From NCBI GenBank assembly GCA_030159075.1, contig BROG01000073.1:565001-629000 (forward strand): 64,000 bases of DNA. Direction: 5' to 3'. This document shows positions 46,585-60,312 of this stretch, piece by piece (within the stretch, counting starts at the first letter, position 1; every line of letters begins with the position of its first letter). This DNA is from Atrina japonica (taxonomy: Eukaryota > Mollusca > Bivalvia > Pterioida > Pinnidae). The notes below the pieces were generated by a model that saw only the letters and a program-made list of their open reading frames with translations, searched no databases and was not told where the DNA came from. Both the position numbers and the translations under genes were made by a program.

Positions 46585-48024
46585 TTATAGAGATATTGGT
46601 AAACACAAAAACTCTGTACAAACATAAAAGCAATACTATATGTACAGTAGTTCCTACCTACAGTAATTTTGTTACTTTTCATACTGCAGTAGCTAGACAT
46701 TCTGTATACAAATGTGTATTTCTTCTTATGAAGCAAAATAAAGCAACTCATATCTCTGTCCTTTGTAAACATATCATAATTGATATATTTAATTATATTT
46801 TGCACCAAATTAAAAAGTGTAAATGTATAAATTGATAATTTCAAAATTAAGATAAAATATATATCAAATTCTATTTATTATTTTTGGTGGAAGACAAATG
46901 TGAACAAAGATAGGAAGAAAAGAATGGTTAAGTGGTATAGGAAGAAAAAAATGGTTAAGTGATATAGGAAGAAAAGAATGGTTAAGTGGTATATATATAT
47001 AAATATGTATCACAGACATAAAATTACCAACCACAGTTGATGCAAGTGGAAAGCACCATCTAACAGTGTTCAGTTTCAAGATGGAGAAATATTTTCTATT
47101 CAGGTTAATGTAAAATGTATACATGGTCTGTGGTTTTATTTTTCCTGTGCATGTTGAACTCTATTGTTGTTTCTTTTCAAAAGCATACATGTACATATGA
47201 ACAATCCCTTAACCTTGTTAGATGAGATTTTACAAGAATCCACACACAATGGAAGTGACATAGAATTCACAATTTGTTCTTGATCACACAAAACCAGGCA
47301 ATACATATAATTGCAGGTTCTAGTGATGTGTTTTCTTCTAACAGGGTAATAACTGGCTCAACATGGAACCAAATGATACACAAGGGTAAAGTGATAATTC
47401 TGTTACTGTTTTTATGTCCTAGTACTTGATACCGTCAGGCGAGGACTCACCGCCTGGAAAAGTTTGTCATTAAAAATTTTCCTCTTGATCACCCGGTCCT
47501 AATCTGCTCAACAATTTATTAAGTTGGGAGAACAACTTGATGGGAAGGGTTCTAAGTTTTTTCATATTTGTGGTTTGTTTGTGCGTTTATGTTATATTTA
47601 ACGGTAAAATTGAGCGAAACTAATTGACTGCAGTTTTAAATAAAACCTATGAAAGAGTATATTTTAATTATTTCCTTATATTACAAGTGATTAAACTTTC
47701 AGGGTACAAAACAAGCTGTTATTTTAATTTCTGGGTATTAAAAAAAAACAACAAAAACATAAAACCCCCAATCTTTAATACATGTATATGTTTTTAAACA
47801 AAGAGTTTCAGTGAAAATGTTACTTATTAATCCTGCCTGTATGAAAAATATGATAATTATAATGAAACTTCTCAAATTTTGTTTGTAGTGCAAGGTATAC
47901 TTGTCAACAGACAATGAAACAAATTCCATAATTTATGATAAATCTGTTATGTATAATGAAATCGGTTATATACATGCTAAAAGTTTTTATATCAAATATG
48001 TATACATCTCATGTGCCACTCATC
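46585..48024. other. Unique AT-rich DNA with one small repeat
   Basis: Three copies of a 27-bp unit ('aggaagaaaagaatggttaa' + 'gtggtat') at about 46911-46994; otherwise nothing recognised. Confidence 0.55.
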
Positions 48025-48132
48025 AGGTCTTTCAAGACAGGTGGTCACTGGAAAAAGGTTTCATTTTTTAAATGGTTCTCTGTATGTGGTCGCATATGAG
48101 AGGTGGTCTCTGAAGACAAATTTCACTGTATA
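48025..48132. mobile_element. MITE-like element, degenerate copy C
   Basis: 'ggtctttcaagacaggtggt' and 'gagaggtggtctctgaagac' followed by 'aaatttcactgtata' correspond to terminal and subterminal parts of copies A and B with internal loss. Confidence 0.5.
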
Positions 48133-50785
48133 ATGTATATGCAGTTTACATCCCAGAACAAATGATTTTTATTTTCATGATCATTTTTATGATCAATAAG
48201 CATTGTATCTGAAGTATGCTATTGATATTTATTTTATTTTTTGCACAACACATTGTCATATGCTATAGATATTTTCTTGTATACACACATATACATATAT
48301 AATGTTCGATTATCAAATTTTTATCAAGTTTAATTTTCAATATATGTCATTTGATAGATTTGGGACATTTGGATTCAGGGAAGTAAAGAATTTATTGAAT
48401 TTGCCTATCAAGATGGGGATTAAAATATGTTACATAATTAGTTTTCATTTATTAAACCATGTCTTAGTACCAGTAATAATGTGGGGTATTTATGGAAACC
48501 ATCAAGTAGACAAGATCTGTACTTAACTGACAGCTGGGGGATTTGATTTCTTCTGTTGATATAGACGTACCTTGAAATGTAATTACTACCAGGTATAATC
48601 TACTAAATGAAAGTGATTTCTTGTAAAATTATCAATCTATTGTCCGCATGATATTCAGTATAACTTGAGGATGCAATTACTTAGTCGTCCAGGGCGTAGC
48701 ATTCATGTTAGATAATGCAAACAAAATGGAACTATGTAGAAAGGTGTTATAGGACAAATTATTGCGATAAGCACAATTATTTAATGCATATATGGCTGTT
48801 GCATCATCGGTAACTCATTTTGCTAGCAGTATTTTAGCAACAGAAAGATAAAATTCCCTATTGGTCATTTTATCATTGATAGGTTTAACTGGCAAGATTT
48901 TACACAATGGGCCAAAATCAACAGTGTTTGATAAAATCAGTTTCTAATGGGAGCAGTTGAAATAGGATTATTTATGCTTCTAGTTTTACTGCAATTGAAC
49001 AGTTAAAAATAGAATGTATTTTTTTCATGTATTTTTTTCAGGAATGTAGTTCGTTTCTTTTTATTCATGTTCTAGCCAAACTATACACCTTTAAATTCTA
49101 AAAACCCATCGAAACTGATCCATAGTAGTTAAATACTGAAGAAATACTGAATTGGTGTCAATTTATTGTGCTATCAATACATAGATATTTGTTTTAAAAT
49201 TTAATACCCTAGAAAAATATTCACCTTTTAAAGTTGATTTCTTTCAATATTGACTGTAAATGGATAATAAGATGCATAAATCCAGCCCTTCACCAAAATG
49301 TAATGTTAAAAGCATTTTGAGGTCAAGTGTTGGATAGCCGTACAGTGTTTAAACAGGTAACTGATAGCCGAGTGATATTGACAATGAGGATCCAATCTCG
49401 ACCTCATTTATTTAAACACCTACCAACAAAATATATTTAAATTGGTAGTCCGAAGTACAAAGCACAGCAGCTTCCCAGACACTGTGTTAGTCTTCTAAGT
49501 TATACTTTTAAAGTATTTGGAACGCATGTTGTGTTAAGATTTTTGTTTTGAATTGCTGAATGTCGCATAAAACCAAAAAAAGTACTTGAGTTTGATGAGG
49601 AAGACAGTGTGTGACAGGAAAGGTGTCTGGAAATATTTCACCCCGTCATCTACCCTCCTGATAGCCGTCCCCAAAGTAGTTTTGTAACCGTTGGCAATAT
49701 TGGCAATGGTATGGTATGCTACCCGAATTATCAGCAGAACAGGTGTATTAGTCAGTCTATACAAACACTGGAAGCTTTAGCTAGCAATGATATCTATCTT
49801 GTGTATGCATACCCAACACAATCAGCTTAGGATACAAACCAATTAATTCTACGATCCCCAAGTTGTACCAATATTTGTACTTCTCCTAAATCAAGATAAT
49901 TTTGTGCATTTTTTGTTAAGCACATTCCAAGTAAGCCATATTTGTTTTACTCCTATTGAGCTGGTAGAAAAATTGACTATTCTGGTAGTTGGAAATAATG
50001 ACCTTTTAATATAGAAACTGTCATCATGGAAGGCATCAGAGTATCTCTGTATGTCTTTTAACCAAGATGATGCTGACTTTTGTCAAGGTGCTGTTTGATT
50101 TTGTCAAATGCCTCACCTGTTTGATAACTTATCTCAGCTTCTCTACTATACAACAATTTTTGGGTCAAAATTTGAAATGATTGACAGAATAGTGTGACAA
50201 TGATTTTATATATATATATATTCATCACATTGTTACAAATGTCTATACAGAAAGTGAAGGGTGGGACCTGATTCTACAGATGTCTCACACCTGTATTACT
50301 AATTGGTTTGAAGAATATAGGTATATCTTATATGTTTTAATTTACAATATTGAAATGACTAGAAGTGGGAAATGTAGAAAACAATCTTACATTTTATCAT
50401 TTTCTAATGAAATTAAGCAAAACCTATATATATATATATCTTGCACATTCATATATTACCAGATTTAAAATGGTCAGTGTAAAACTTACGGATAACACGG
50501 AAGTACATTGTGTGCTACCTTACATTTTACATATTAGTGAAAGATAATGTGGTAAAGTACAAGAAAATACAAGGATAAAAACAGCTGTTGTGTTAATGGG
50601 TTTTGGGGGGATGGCAAGACACATTTAATCTATACTGTTTTAATGGTCTCCCATGAGAGGTATTGATGTTATTGATAATTGATAAAGTCTTACTTTGATC
50701 CAGCTTCACTTAATTTCACATATTGTAGATTCATTTGCATTCTTACATTGTTGCTAATTGTGTCTCTCAACATTAGAAATAACAC
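48133..50785. other. Unique AT-rich DNA, no gene seen
   Basis: Short frames only. A slightly GC-richer patch at about 49330-49750 holds no recognisable domain or RNA. Confidence 0.45.
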
Positions 50786-51510
50786 ATAGGTGTTAACATA
50801 TAAACAGCCACATTGGTAGTACATTGTATATAAACAGCCACATTGGTAGTACAATGTTATATAAACAGCCACATTGGTAGTACATTGTATATAAATAGCC
50901 ACATTGGTAGTACATTGTATATAAACAGCCACAGGTAGTACATTGTATATAAACAGCCACATTGGTAGTATATTGTATATAGACAGCCACATTAGTAGTA
51001 CATTTTTATATAAACAGCCACATTGGTAGTACAATGTATATAAACAGCCACATAGGTAGTACATTGTATATAAACAGCCACATAGGTAGTACATTGTATA
51101 TAAATAGCCACATTGGTAGTCCATTGTATATAAACAGCCACATAGGTAGTACATTGTATATAAACAGCCACATAGGTACATGTAGTACATTGTATATAGA
51201 CAGCCACATAGGTAGTACATTGTATATAGACAGCCACATTGGTAGTACATTGTATATAAACAGCCACATAGGTAGTACATTGTATATAGACAGCCACATA
51301 GGTAGTACATTGTATATAGACAGCCACATTGGTAGTACATTGTATGTAAACAGCCACATTGGTAGTGCATTGTATATACCTTAAACACCCACATTGGTAG
51401 TGCATTGTGTATGAACAACCACATTGGCAGTGCATTGTATAAACATTGGTAGTACATGTGTATATGTAAACAGCCACATTGGTAGTGCATTGTATATACC
51501 TTAAAACAGG
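50786..51510. repeat. 30-bp minisatellite array
   Basis: About 24 copies of 'gccacattggtagtacattg' + 'tatataaaca'. Thirty bases is ten codons, so all minus-strand frames stay open, giving a spurious 295-codon frame. Variants: cattgg/cataggt, aaaca/agaca. The right edge (51370-51510) has 'gtgcattg' and longer spacers such as 'accttaaaca'. Confidence 0.95.
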
Positions 51511-51830
51511 CCAAGGTGGTACATTGTTTTGTGGTAATGAACAACCAAGGTGTTAATTGGCAATGCATTGTATACATTGTTTATACCTGGAAATCTCAAT
51601 TCATGTTGTCAACAACTACCTCAATCCCCCAACGAATATGTCATGTTAACATATGCAAACAAGTCTTACTAGGTAGCATATACATTGTATCTCTCACCTG
51701 TAGAATACTTAGGTATTTATATCTGCAACCAATCAGTTGTAACACTGGAAATATCACTTTCACAGTGGAAACAACAATTATATACCGGTGGTTGTTGTCT
51801 GTGTAAATAGGGCAAGGTGTTAAGTATATA
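51511..51830. other. Boundary segment between two arrays
   Basis: Mostly unique sequence. The stretch at about 51661-51800 ('caagtcttactaggtagcat', 'ctcacctgtagaatacttag', 'tatcactttcacagtggaaa') is repeated at about 52063-52250 interleaved with monomers of the following array. Confidence 0.8.
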
Positions 51831-53152
51831 CAATCATAGTCACAACATTGGCAGTAGTACACCTTGTTGTTTACTATCAGAGTAGAAATTTCTGTTTGTA
51901 TCAGAGTAGCTACAACATTGCAAGTATCACCTGTTGTTGTCAACATTGCAAGTATCACTGAGTTACTATCAGAGTAGCTACAACATTGCAGTAGTATCAC
52001 CTCAGTGTTGTCCCCCAAGTAGCTACAACTGTCTAATGTTTACTATCTAGCTACAACATCGACAAGTCTTACTAGGTAGCATATACACATTGTATCTCTC
52101 ACCTGTAGAATACTTAGGTATTTATATCAGAGTATCTACAACATTGCAATATCACCTTTGTAAGCTACACTGGAAAGTATCACTTTCACAGTGGAAACAG
52201 TACACCTTGGTATTTTCTCAGAGTGACAATATGGTAGTGTTGTCTAAGTGTGTAAAGTGCTACAACATGGCAGTAGTATCACCTAAGTGTTTACTATCAG
52301 AGTAGCTACAACATTGGCAGTAGTATCACCTAGGTGATTACAGAGTAGCTAAACATAGCAGTAACTAGGTGATTACTGCAGCAGTAGTATCACCTAAGTG
52401 TTTACTATCAGAGTAGCTACAACATTGCAGTAGTATCACCTAAGTGTTTACTATCAGAGTAGCTACAACATTGGCAGTAGTATCACCTAAGTGTTTACTA
52501 TCAGAGTAGCTACAACATTGCAGTAGTATCACCTAAGTGTTTACTATCAGAGTAGCTACAACATTGGCAGTAGTATCATCTAAGTGTTTACTATCAGAGT
52601 AGCTACAACATTGGCAGTAGTATCACCTAAGTGTTTACTATCAGAGTAGCTACAACATTGCAGTAGTATCACCTAGTTGTTTACTATCAGAGTAGCTACA
52701 ACATTGGCAGTAGTATCACCTAGGTGTTTACTATGTGTTAACAACTATTTCAGGTCACCTAGTTGGTAACATCAGAGTAGCTACAACATTGCAGTAGTAT
52801 CACCTAGGTGTTTACTATCAGAGTAGCTACAACATTGCAGTAGTATCACCTAAGTGTTTACTATCAGAGTAGCTACAACATTGGCAGTAGTATCACCTAA
52901 GTGTTTACTATCTCAGTGGTAACAACATTGCAGTAGTATCACCTAGTTGTTTACTATCAGAGTAGCTACAACATTGCAGTAGTATCACCTAAGTGTTTAC
53001 TATTTCGGTGGTAACAACATTGGCGGTAGTATCACCTAGTTGTTTACTATTTCGGTGGTAACAACATTGGCGGTAGTATCACCTAGTTGTTTACTATTTC
53101 GGTGGTAACAACATTGGCAGTTGTATCACTTAGGTGTTTACTATCATAGTAG
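51831..53152. repeat. 46/47-bp minisatellite array
   Basis: About 25 copies of 'acctaagtgtttactatcag' + 'agtagctacaacattg' + '(g)cagtagtatc'. The right edge switches to 'ttactatttcggtggtaaca' + 'acattggcggtagtatc' variants (about 52995-53125). The left edge up to about 52380 is fragmentary and mosaic. Confidence 0.95.
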
Positions 53153-53611
53153 CAACAAATACCTCTCTTGTCGTACATTTGTTGTCAATGTAAACAATTC
53201 AAGTATCACTCAAGCTTTTTTAATGTTTTGATGCTCTAATTCAAGAAATGAAGCAATATGACTTTAATCTGTATAGTATTGGCCTATGCAATGCTATAGA
53301 TTGAACAGTCATCTTAATTCAGTGTAAACCTATGTATAGATAACCTTGATGTACAGGGAAATATTTGGTAAGATTAATTCTCTGTGCGAAAATAACAATC
53401 CTACATATATATGTGTTTATCAATTACCCATGACCTCTTCTTAACAATATACAGTAATTAAATAAACATAAAAATTGGCAATGTTTTTTTCTTAGATCTC
53501 TTCTATGTATTTCCCTTTCATTTTATCATTTTTATCCTGAGATGAACTTTAATTGGGTTTTGTTTAGAAAAAAATCTTATCAAAAGGATATAGGATATTC
53601 TGATATGTCTG
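53153..53611. other. Unique AT-rich DNA
   Basis: No feature seen. Confidence 0.5.
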
Positions 53612-53835
53612 AAACAGATCAGAAAGGATTATTGCCAGAATAAAATTTCGCATTTTTATTACTATGAGGCTCTTGTAAGGATCAGAAAGGATTGTTAACA
53701 ATGAAATTTCTCATTTTTATTACTCTGAGGCTCTTGTAGGGATCAGAAAACATTGTTAATAATGAAATTTCTCATTTTTATTACCATGAGGTTCTTATGG
53801 GGATCAGGATTGTTAACAATTCTAATTTTCGCTAT
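53612..53835. repeat. About 62-bp tandem repeat, three to four copies
   Basis: The unit contains 'gatcagaaaggattgttaac' + 'aatgaaatttctcattttta' + 'ttactctgaggctcttgtag'. Copies diverge by 10-15% by eye and the last is truncated. Confidence 0.85.
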
Positions 53836-55187
53836 AAAGATTTATTAGTATATAACTGATTTGTTCATTATAGAAATTGTTGTGTTGCTAGAGGATCTAG
53901 AACTAATTAATTTAAAGCTTGATTAATTAACATTAGTTTATAAATAATTAAGTATATTATAGATGCATTAGTGTGTCATGATTTTAGCCCTGCCATATTG
54001 AGAAAGAATTGTTTTTAGTGAGAACTCAAGTATAACGGAAGGGTTTAAGTATAAGATTGGAAACTAATTAATTTAAATCTTAATGAAAAACTAAATGAAA
54101 TCCTGCGGACAAAGGATAAATACATAACTATTTGACCTGTGGTCACACAGTGCTCACAGAAAGCTTAATCAATTTCTTATTATTCAATTTCCGCAGTATG
54201 ACTGTTATATAGTAAGCGCACAGACTACCAGCATTTACTGCCACACATTTACAACGATCTGATTTTAATTTACGGTTGATAATGCCACAAGTAAGATCTG
54301 CCACTTTGATGATATGTATTGATACCTGTATTTTTTTTTATAATTCTAGGACATCCAGATGTAATATGACATTGTTATGCTCAGAAAGTTTACTGAATAG
54401 AAAATGTGTACTTAGTACAATACAAGTATGTTCCAGGTAATTTCACAATCAGTTTTGTCTTGTCAGACCTAAAACACATCACAGTATAAGTTGTAATTAG
54501 TATACTTGTATTGAAACAGAGATAGAGAATGTATAATTAGAGTTGAAACATGATACTTAGATTTATAATTACTTTGGCTATTTATAATTATCTCCAAACT
54601 AATGAAATTATTTATAATTTTTTAATTGTGCAGTTACCTCCCTTTGTATTCATTATCAAGGTATTCCCGTCATTTAGGGTATAAATCATTCACAAGTCAA
54701 GTTTTCAACATTTCTGCACCATCTGTGTGCGACCAGAATGTGATGATGCATTATATATAAACACTGCAAACCAGTAGATAAAACAAACTGAATAAAGTCA
54801 AAGTGTTTGATTTACACAGTTCAAAATAAACAGAGCTGTAAAAATAATGCTGAAGAAAAGGTACACAAACATCTTCATTTCCTAATAAACACACATTTTG
54901 TCACTTAAATTAATCATTGATTTGCATAAAGATTACAGTGTAGATTTATATGCGATTCTACTGGAGATAGCATTACATTGTGTGAGGTAGATCGTAAAAT
55001 CATATACAAAGTCATTTTAAGATCTTTCTGTGTGATTGACAGTGTAATATGATTTCTTGTTATGATGTTCAAATAGAACTTGATTCAATTTTGTTTTACT
55101 TTCCATCAACAATCTGTCATTCTTTAGATATTGACAGCTACAAGTGAAGTTCCACTGAATTTTACATGTACATCAGAAGTGTGTCAA
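53836..55187. other. Unique AT-rich DNA
   Basis: No gene, RNA or array supported. Confidence 0.5.
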
Positions 55188-55477
55188 TTCTGTGAGGGTT
55201 TGGCTGTAACACCAGACCTCAGTTTTAAATCTTCAGTTCAGTGAGGGTTGGCTGTAACACCAGACCTCAGTTTTAAATCTTCAGTTCAGTGAGGGTTGGC
55301 TGTAACACCAGACCTCAGTTTTAAATCTTCAGTTCAGTGAGTGTTTGGCTGTAACACCAGACCTCAGTCTTACATCTTCAGTTCAGTGAGTGTTTGACTG
55401 TAACAATAGACCTCAGTCTTACATCTTCAGTTTAGTGAGTGTTTGGCTGTAACAATAGACCTCAGTTTTAAATCTTA
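55188..55477. repeat. 48-bp tandem repeat, about six copies
   Basis: The unit is 'cagttcagtgagggttggct' + 'gtaacaccagacctcag' + 'ttttaaatctt'. Later copies carry 'gtgtttg', 'aacaatag' and 'tcttacatctt' variants. Confidence 0.9.
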
Positions 55478-55573
55478 TTTAAAAGACACATATCATTACC
55501 TTGGCTAGATAACATTAACTGTCAATTGAAAGTTCTAGGTCAGACCTGGACTCCAACCTGAAGCCTGTAACTT

Positions 55574-55972
55574 GTAAATCAAACAATCAAATAGTAGATC
55601 ACAACATATGATCTATATCCACATCAAGGTAATTCTATCAAACAAACAGTAGATCACAACATATGATCTATATCCACATCAAGGTAATTCTATCAATCAA
55701 ACAGTAGATCACAACATATGATCTATATCCAAATCAAGGTAATTCTATCAATCAAACAGTAGATCACAACATATGATCTATATCCACATCAAGGTAATTC
55801 TATCAATCAAACAGTAGATCACAACATATGATCTATATCTACATCAAGGTAATTCTATCAAATCAAACAGTAGATCACAACATATGATCTATATCCACAT
55901 CAAGGTAATTCTGTCAATCAAACAGTAGATCACAACATATGATCTATATCCACATCAAGGTAATTCTATCTG
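55574..55972. repeat. 55-bp tandem repeat, about seven copies
   Basis: The unit is 'caatcaaacagtagatcaca' + 'acatatgatctatatccac' + 'atcaaggtaattctat'. Copies are very similar, with single-base changes and small indels at the junctions. Confidence 0.93.
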
Positions 55973-56399
55973 TATTTGGAATTGTTTTAGACTTGTATGA
56001 AAATGTAAGTTGATGGAATGTCCTTTGAAAGCTGATATCAAGATGGTATGTGTATTAATGTGTAATCAAAGTCTTTGTGTAACAGACATTTTCAATATCA
56101 ATTCAAGTATAAAATCAATTCATGTATAAAACTCCCATAAAATTAATCTGTTTATTTCTGTCACAAATTCTTGTCATTGTCAAAATACATGTGTTTTTGC
56201 TTCTTTGATGAAAAAATAGTAAAATAATTTGTTAACAGTGACACTGGTAATGATAATAGTAAATGAACCATTTTGTGATCAACTGTGGGATGGATTATCA
56301 TTTCGGTGCCTACCGTAGTCACAATAATTTTGGGATTAAAGTTTGTTGCCCTTTCATGAAAGTTATGGGATTAACGTAATGATAAAGTTTATGATTAAA
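55973..56399. other. Unique AT-rich DNA
   Basis: No feature seen. Confidence 0.5.
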
Positions 56400-56650
56400 T
56401 ATTATATATATTATATTATATAATAATAATGATAATAATAATAATAATAATTATAATAATAATAATTATAATGAAAGTAATAATTATAATAATTATATCA
56501 AAAGTAATAATTGTAATTATGATAGTAAAAGTACTATTTGTTATAATTATAACAAAAGTAATACTTATGATAAAAATAATAATTGTGATAAATAATAATT
56601 ATGATAGTAAAATGAAGGAGTATGAAGGAAATAACAATTAGAAGAAATCA
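56400..56650. repeat. Degenerate (TAA)n-type low-complexity tract
   Basis: 'ataataataattataat' runs with interspersed 'aaagtaataattataat' units. It gives a spurious isoleucine-rich frame. Confidence 0.9.
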
Positions 56651-58661
56651 ATAAAAATTGAAAAAAATAAAGAGATAAAAAAAATAACACGGAATATATT
56701 CTGAACAACTTTAATGGATGATCATTTATAAATCAAAGAAAAGATTTTATCTGTAAGAGCAAGATAACTTTCAATAGTTAGTGTGAAAACATGGATTACA
56801 AACACTCATATACAAGAATAATTTTTTGCCTTAAACCATGGGCCAAGAGCCAAAATCCCACGGGGAAAGGTTTACAAGAAATGTTAATCAAAGTGACGTA
56901 TAGACTTATCTATCTCATATCTTTGGAGGTTGACCTTACATTCGGGACGTAAGTATGACAGAAAAATTCATCATTCTATGTTTCTGCTTGGGGTCTCAAG
57001 ATAATTATGTATATATGCGTATCATTTTCTTCACCTTCAATCTACCCCCTCCCCATGCTGTTATGGCTGTTGAAATGTATGTTTTTGAAGATCATGATTT
57101 ATATGTACCTTTCGTCTGTTCTGAAATAATTTATTGTAATGTTTTTCCTGGATTCTATTATTATGTATATGCACATATATACCTGTGTAAGGTAAATTCA
57201 GCAGGACGGTTATTTCTTCCTTTTATCTTCTTAATTCATACAAAATTACACTCCGCTGGCAGCCTCGGTCTTACAATAATCTACCTGTATTTTATTTCTC
57301 AAGGGAAATATATGCAAATAAAATTTTAAATGTATTTTAACTCATTTTAAATGTTTTTGGTCATCTGTTCTATTCACATGTTTAAATTTATCAACTTTGA
57401 AAACTTTTATTGACACAAAGTTTGAATAAATGGTAGTATTACCAGAGAAATGTTAATGGTCGCAGGGAGCACTTTGCATATAGCTGTAAACATAAAATTG
57501 TTTTGGATTGCACCTAATTCCATTCACATGTTATTTGTTTCCTTTTAATAACTAGTACAATCTTGTGAATTACTGGGTTTTATTTTGAGACAGAATTTTC
57601 TTATTAGTTGTAGAGCCATTATGAATCCTTTCACAACATAAATGATTTTACCACAGATTTGGAGTATGTTTTCATGTGTTCTAAACATTGTAGCAGGCCA
57701 TTACTATTTCACATCACCAGAGTAGTCAGATAGCCAGTACAGAAATTCAGTCATTATTAGAAAAATTAATTAATCATTAAAATATTTATTTGAGCATACA
57801 TGTAATATGATTCTAATGATTGCACCCAGTTGTTGTAATTGTGAATTAATTCTGTCATGTGGGATCGTGTTGTTGATTTTTCAAGTTGACCAAAATTTTA
57901 ATTTGCAATGACTGTGACATTATTAGGTACGGCCATTATGAAGAACTTTCACAGAGTCCTCTCAAATCTCTAGCAGTGATTTTGGTTGTGACAAATTCCA
58001 TAGCTGGATATATTTTAGTGTGAGAAAAATTATTTATGGTAAGGTTTGGGTGTTCAGATAAAATCTTTTCTGGAAATAAAGTTTAGAAGAAAGTATTGAC
58101 AAAAATTGCTCTGTTTGTTTGTGTGTGAGAGACAGAGATAGAAGTAGAACTGTCATGCTAAATGTAAACTTAAATGCAGAACAAATTTGTAGTTATCTAC
58201 ACAAGAGTTAAAGTCTTGAGTATTAGGTTTACCCTGAAGTAGATATCTACAAAACATTACAGCATTTCTAAGTGAACAAGTTTGTCAGATTCTAACTCTA
58301 GTGTTTGTCATTTCGTAGACACTTCCTAATTGAAAGACGATCAGGGTCGAAGGTATTGAAAGTGACAACCAGATATAAAAAGAATGTTTTTCAATAAACA
58401 ATTCATCATTGTTCTTGAAATCTGATTGAAGTATTTTGGAATCTTGATGTCAGTTTTGTGTAGGGGTAACGCATTTTTATCGCATGACTACGTAATAATG
58501 CATACCGATTTAATATGTTAAGAGGTGCCTGCATTGATGTCCAGATTTGTATGACTTGGTCTTTTATCAACAGGAGAGGAAAATCAATGAGTTGATTAAG
58601 TCTCTCAGGAAAAATATAGAAATTTAAAAAATGTCCGGTAAAATAGTGTTTTGAGTCTTGC
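56651..58661. other. Unique AT-rich DNA
   Basis: The plus frame 56955-57329 (124 codons from an ATG) is near the length expected once by chance in this window and shows no domain. It is not called. Confidence 0.45.
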
Positions 58662-59068
58662 TTTTTAACATATCCATCATTTTTATAATATATTAACATT
58701 TCCACCATTTTTATAATAAATTAACATTTCCATCATTTTTATAATATATCAACATTTCCATCATTTTTATAATATATTAACATTTCCACCATTTTTATTA
58801 TATATTAACATTTTTATAATATATTAACACCATTTTTTATTATATATTAACATTTCCACCATTTTAATTATATATTAACATTTCCACCATTTTTATAATA
58901 TTAACATTTCCACCATTTTTATAATATATCAACATTTCCATCATTTTTATAATATATTAACATTTCCACCATTTTTATAATTTATCAACATTTCCATCAT
59001 TTTTAGAATATATTAACATTTCCATCATTTTTAGAATATATTAACATTTCCATCATTTTTATAATATA
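58662..59068. repeat. 28-bp minisatellite array
   Basis: About 14 copies of 'catttttataatatattaac' + 'atttccac'. The third quarter has shortened units near 58795-58850 and 58895. Late copies carry 'tagaatat'. Confidence 0.93.
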
Positions 59069-59436
59069 CATATTGGAAGAATCAGTGTTTGCATTATTCT
59101 ATCAGACACTTTTACATAAAAAGGGTTTTGACATAAAAGTTTCACAAATTTGATAACTTTTCTGAAAGACATGTGTTTTGCTGTCTGTTTTTGTCTGACT
59201 GTTGTTGGTTGATATACATATAGAATGTGAATATAAATTTTCTTATTAATTTTTTTTCTGTAACTGTAATGTACATCTGTGGCATGTTTATAGGATGTTG
59301 GCTGTATGTCAATAATTCCTGTTTCTGTAAGTCTGTTGTAAGTCATTGAAGCTGTAGCTACTGTGCATCTACGTGGTCTTCTGGTTTGGTTTTTCTCTTC
59401 AGTATTGCAGCATACAGGGTATAAACACGTATATGT
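59069..59436. other. Short unique segment
   Basis: Nothing recognised between two arrays. Confidence 0.5.
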
Positions 59437-60312
59437 ATTGCTGTATCTCTACTGTATATTTCAAAGGCTCTATAGACATGTATATATTATCTGTTTCTGC
59501 ATTGTTATATCTGTGCTGTTATCTATAGTCATGTATATGCTGTCTGTTCCTGTATTGCTGTATCTCTGCTGTTATCTATAGACATGTATATGTTGTCTGT
59601 TCCTGTATTGCTATATCTGTGCTGTTATCTATAGACATGTATATGTTGTCTGTTCCTGTATTGCTGTATCTTGGCTGTTATCTATAGACATGTATATGTT
59701 GTCTGTTTCTGTATTGCTATATCTGTGCTGTTATCTATAGACATGTATATGTTGTCTGTTCCTGTATTGCTATATCTGTGCTGTTATCTATAGACATGTA
59801 TATGTTGTCTGTTCCTGTATTGCTGTATCTCAGCTGTTATCTATAGACATGTATATGCTGTCTGTTCCTGTATTGTAGTATATCTACTGTTATCTATAGA
59901 GATGTATATGCTGTATTGTCCTGTATTGCTGTATCTCAGCTGTTATCTATAGACATGTATATGTTGTCTTTTCCTATATTGCTGTATCTCTGCAGCTATC
60001 TATAGACATGTATATTCTGTCTTTTCCTGTATTGCTGTATCTCTACTGTTATCTATAGACATGTATATGATGTATTGTCTTGTATTGCTGTATCTCTGCT
60101 GTTATCTATAGACATGTATATGTTGTCTGTTCCTGTATTGCTATATCTGTGCTGTTATCTATAGACATGTATATGCTGTCTGTTCCTGTATTGCTGTATC
60201 TCTACTGTTATCTATACACATGTATATGCTGTCTATTCCTGTATCTCTGCTGTTATCTATACACATGTATTATGTTGTCTGTTCCTGTATTGCTGTATCT
60301 TTTCTGTTAGTT
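59437..60312. repeat. 53-bp minisatellite array
   Basis: About 17 copies of 'gctgttatctatagacatgt' + 'atatgttgtctgttcctgta' + 'ttgctatatctgt'. Variants include 'ctatacacatg', 'tctcagctg' and 'tgctgtattgtcctg'. A related fragment ('gtacctgtatatgttgtctg') lies at about 60442-60470. Confidence 0.95.

Noticed and set aside
46440..46844. 134-codon minus frame
   Set aside because: It runs across a MITE-like element and has no recognisable protein character.
56955..57329. 124-codon plus frame
   Set aside because: About one such frame is expected by chance in 64 kb of DNA this AT-rich; there is no domain, signal or splice context.
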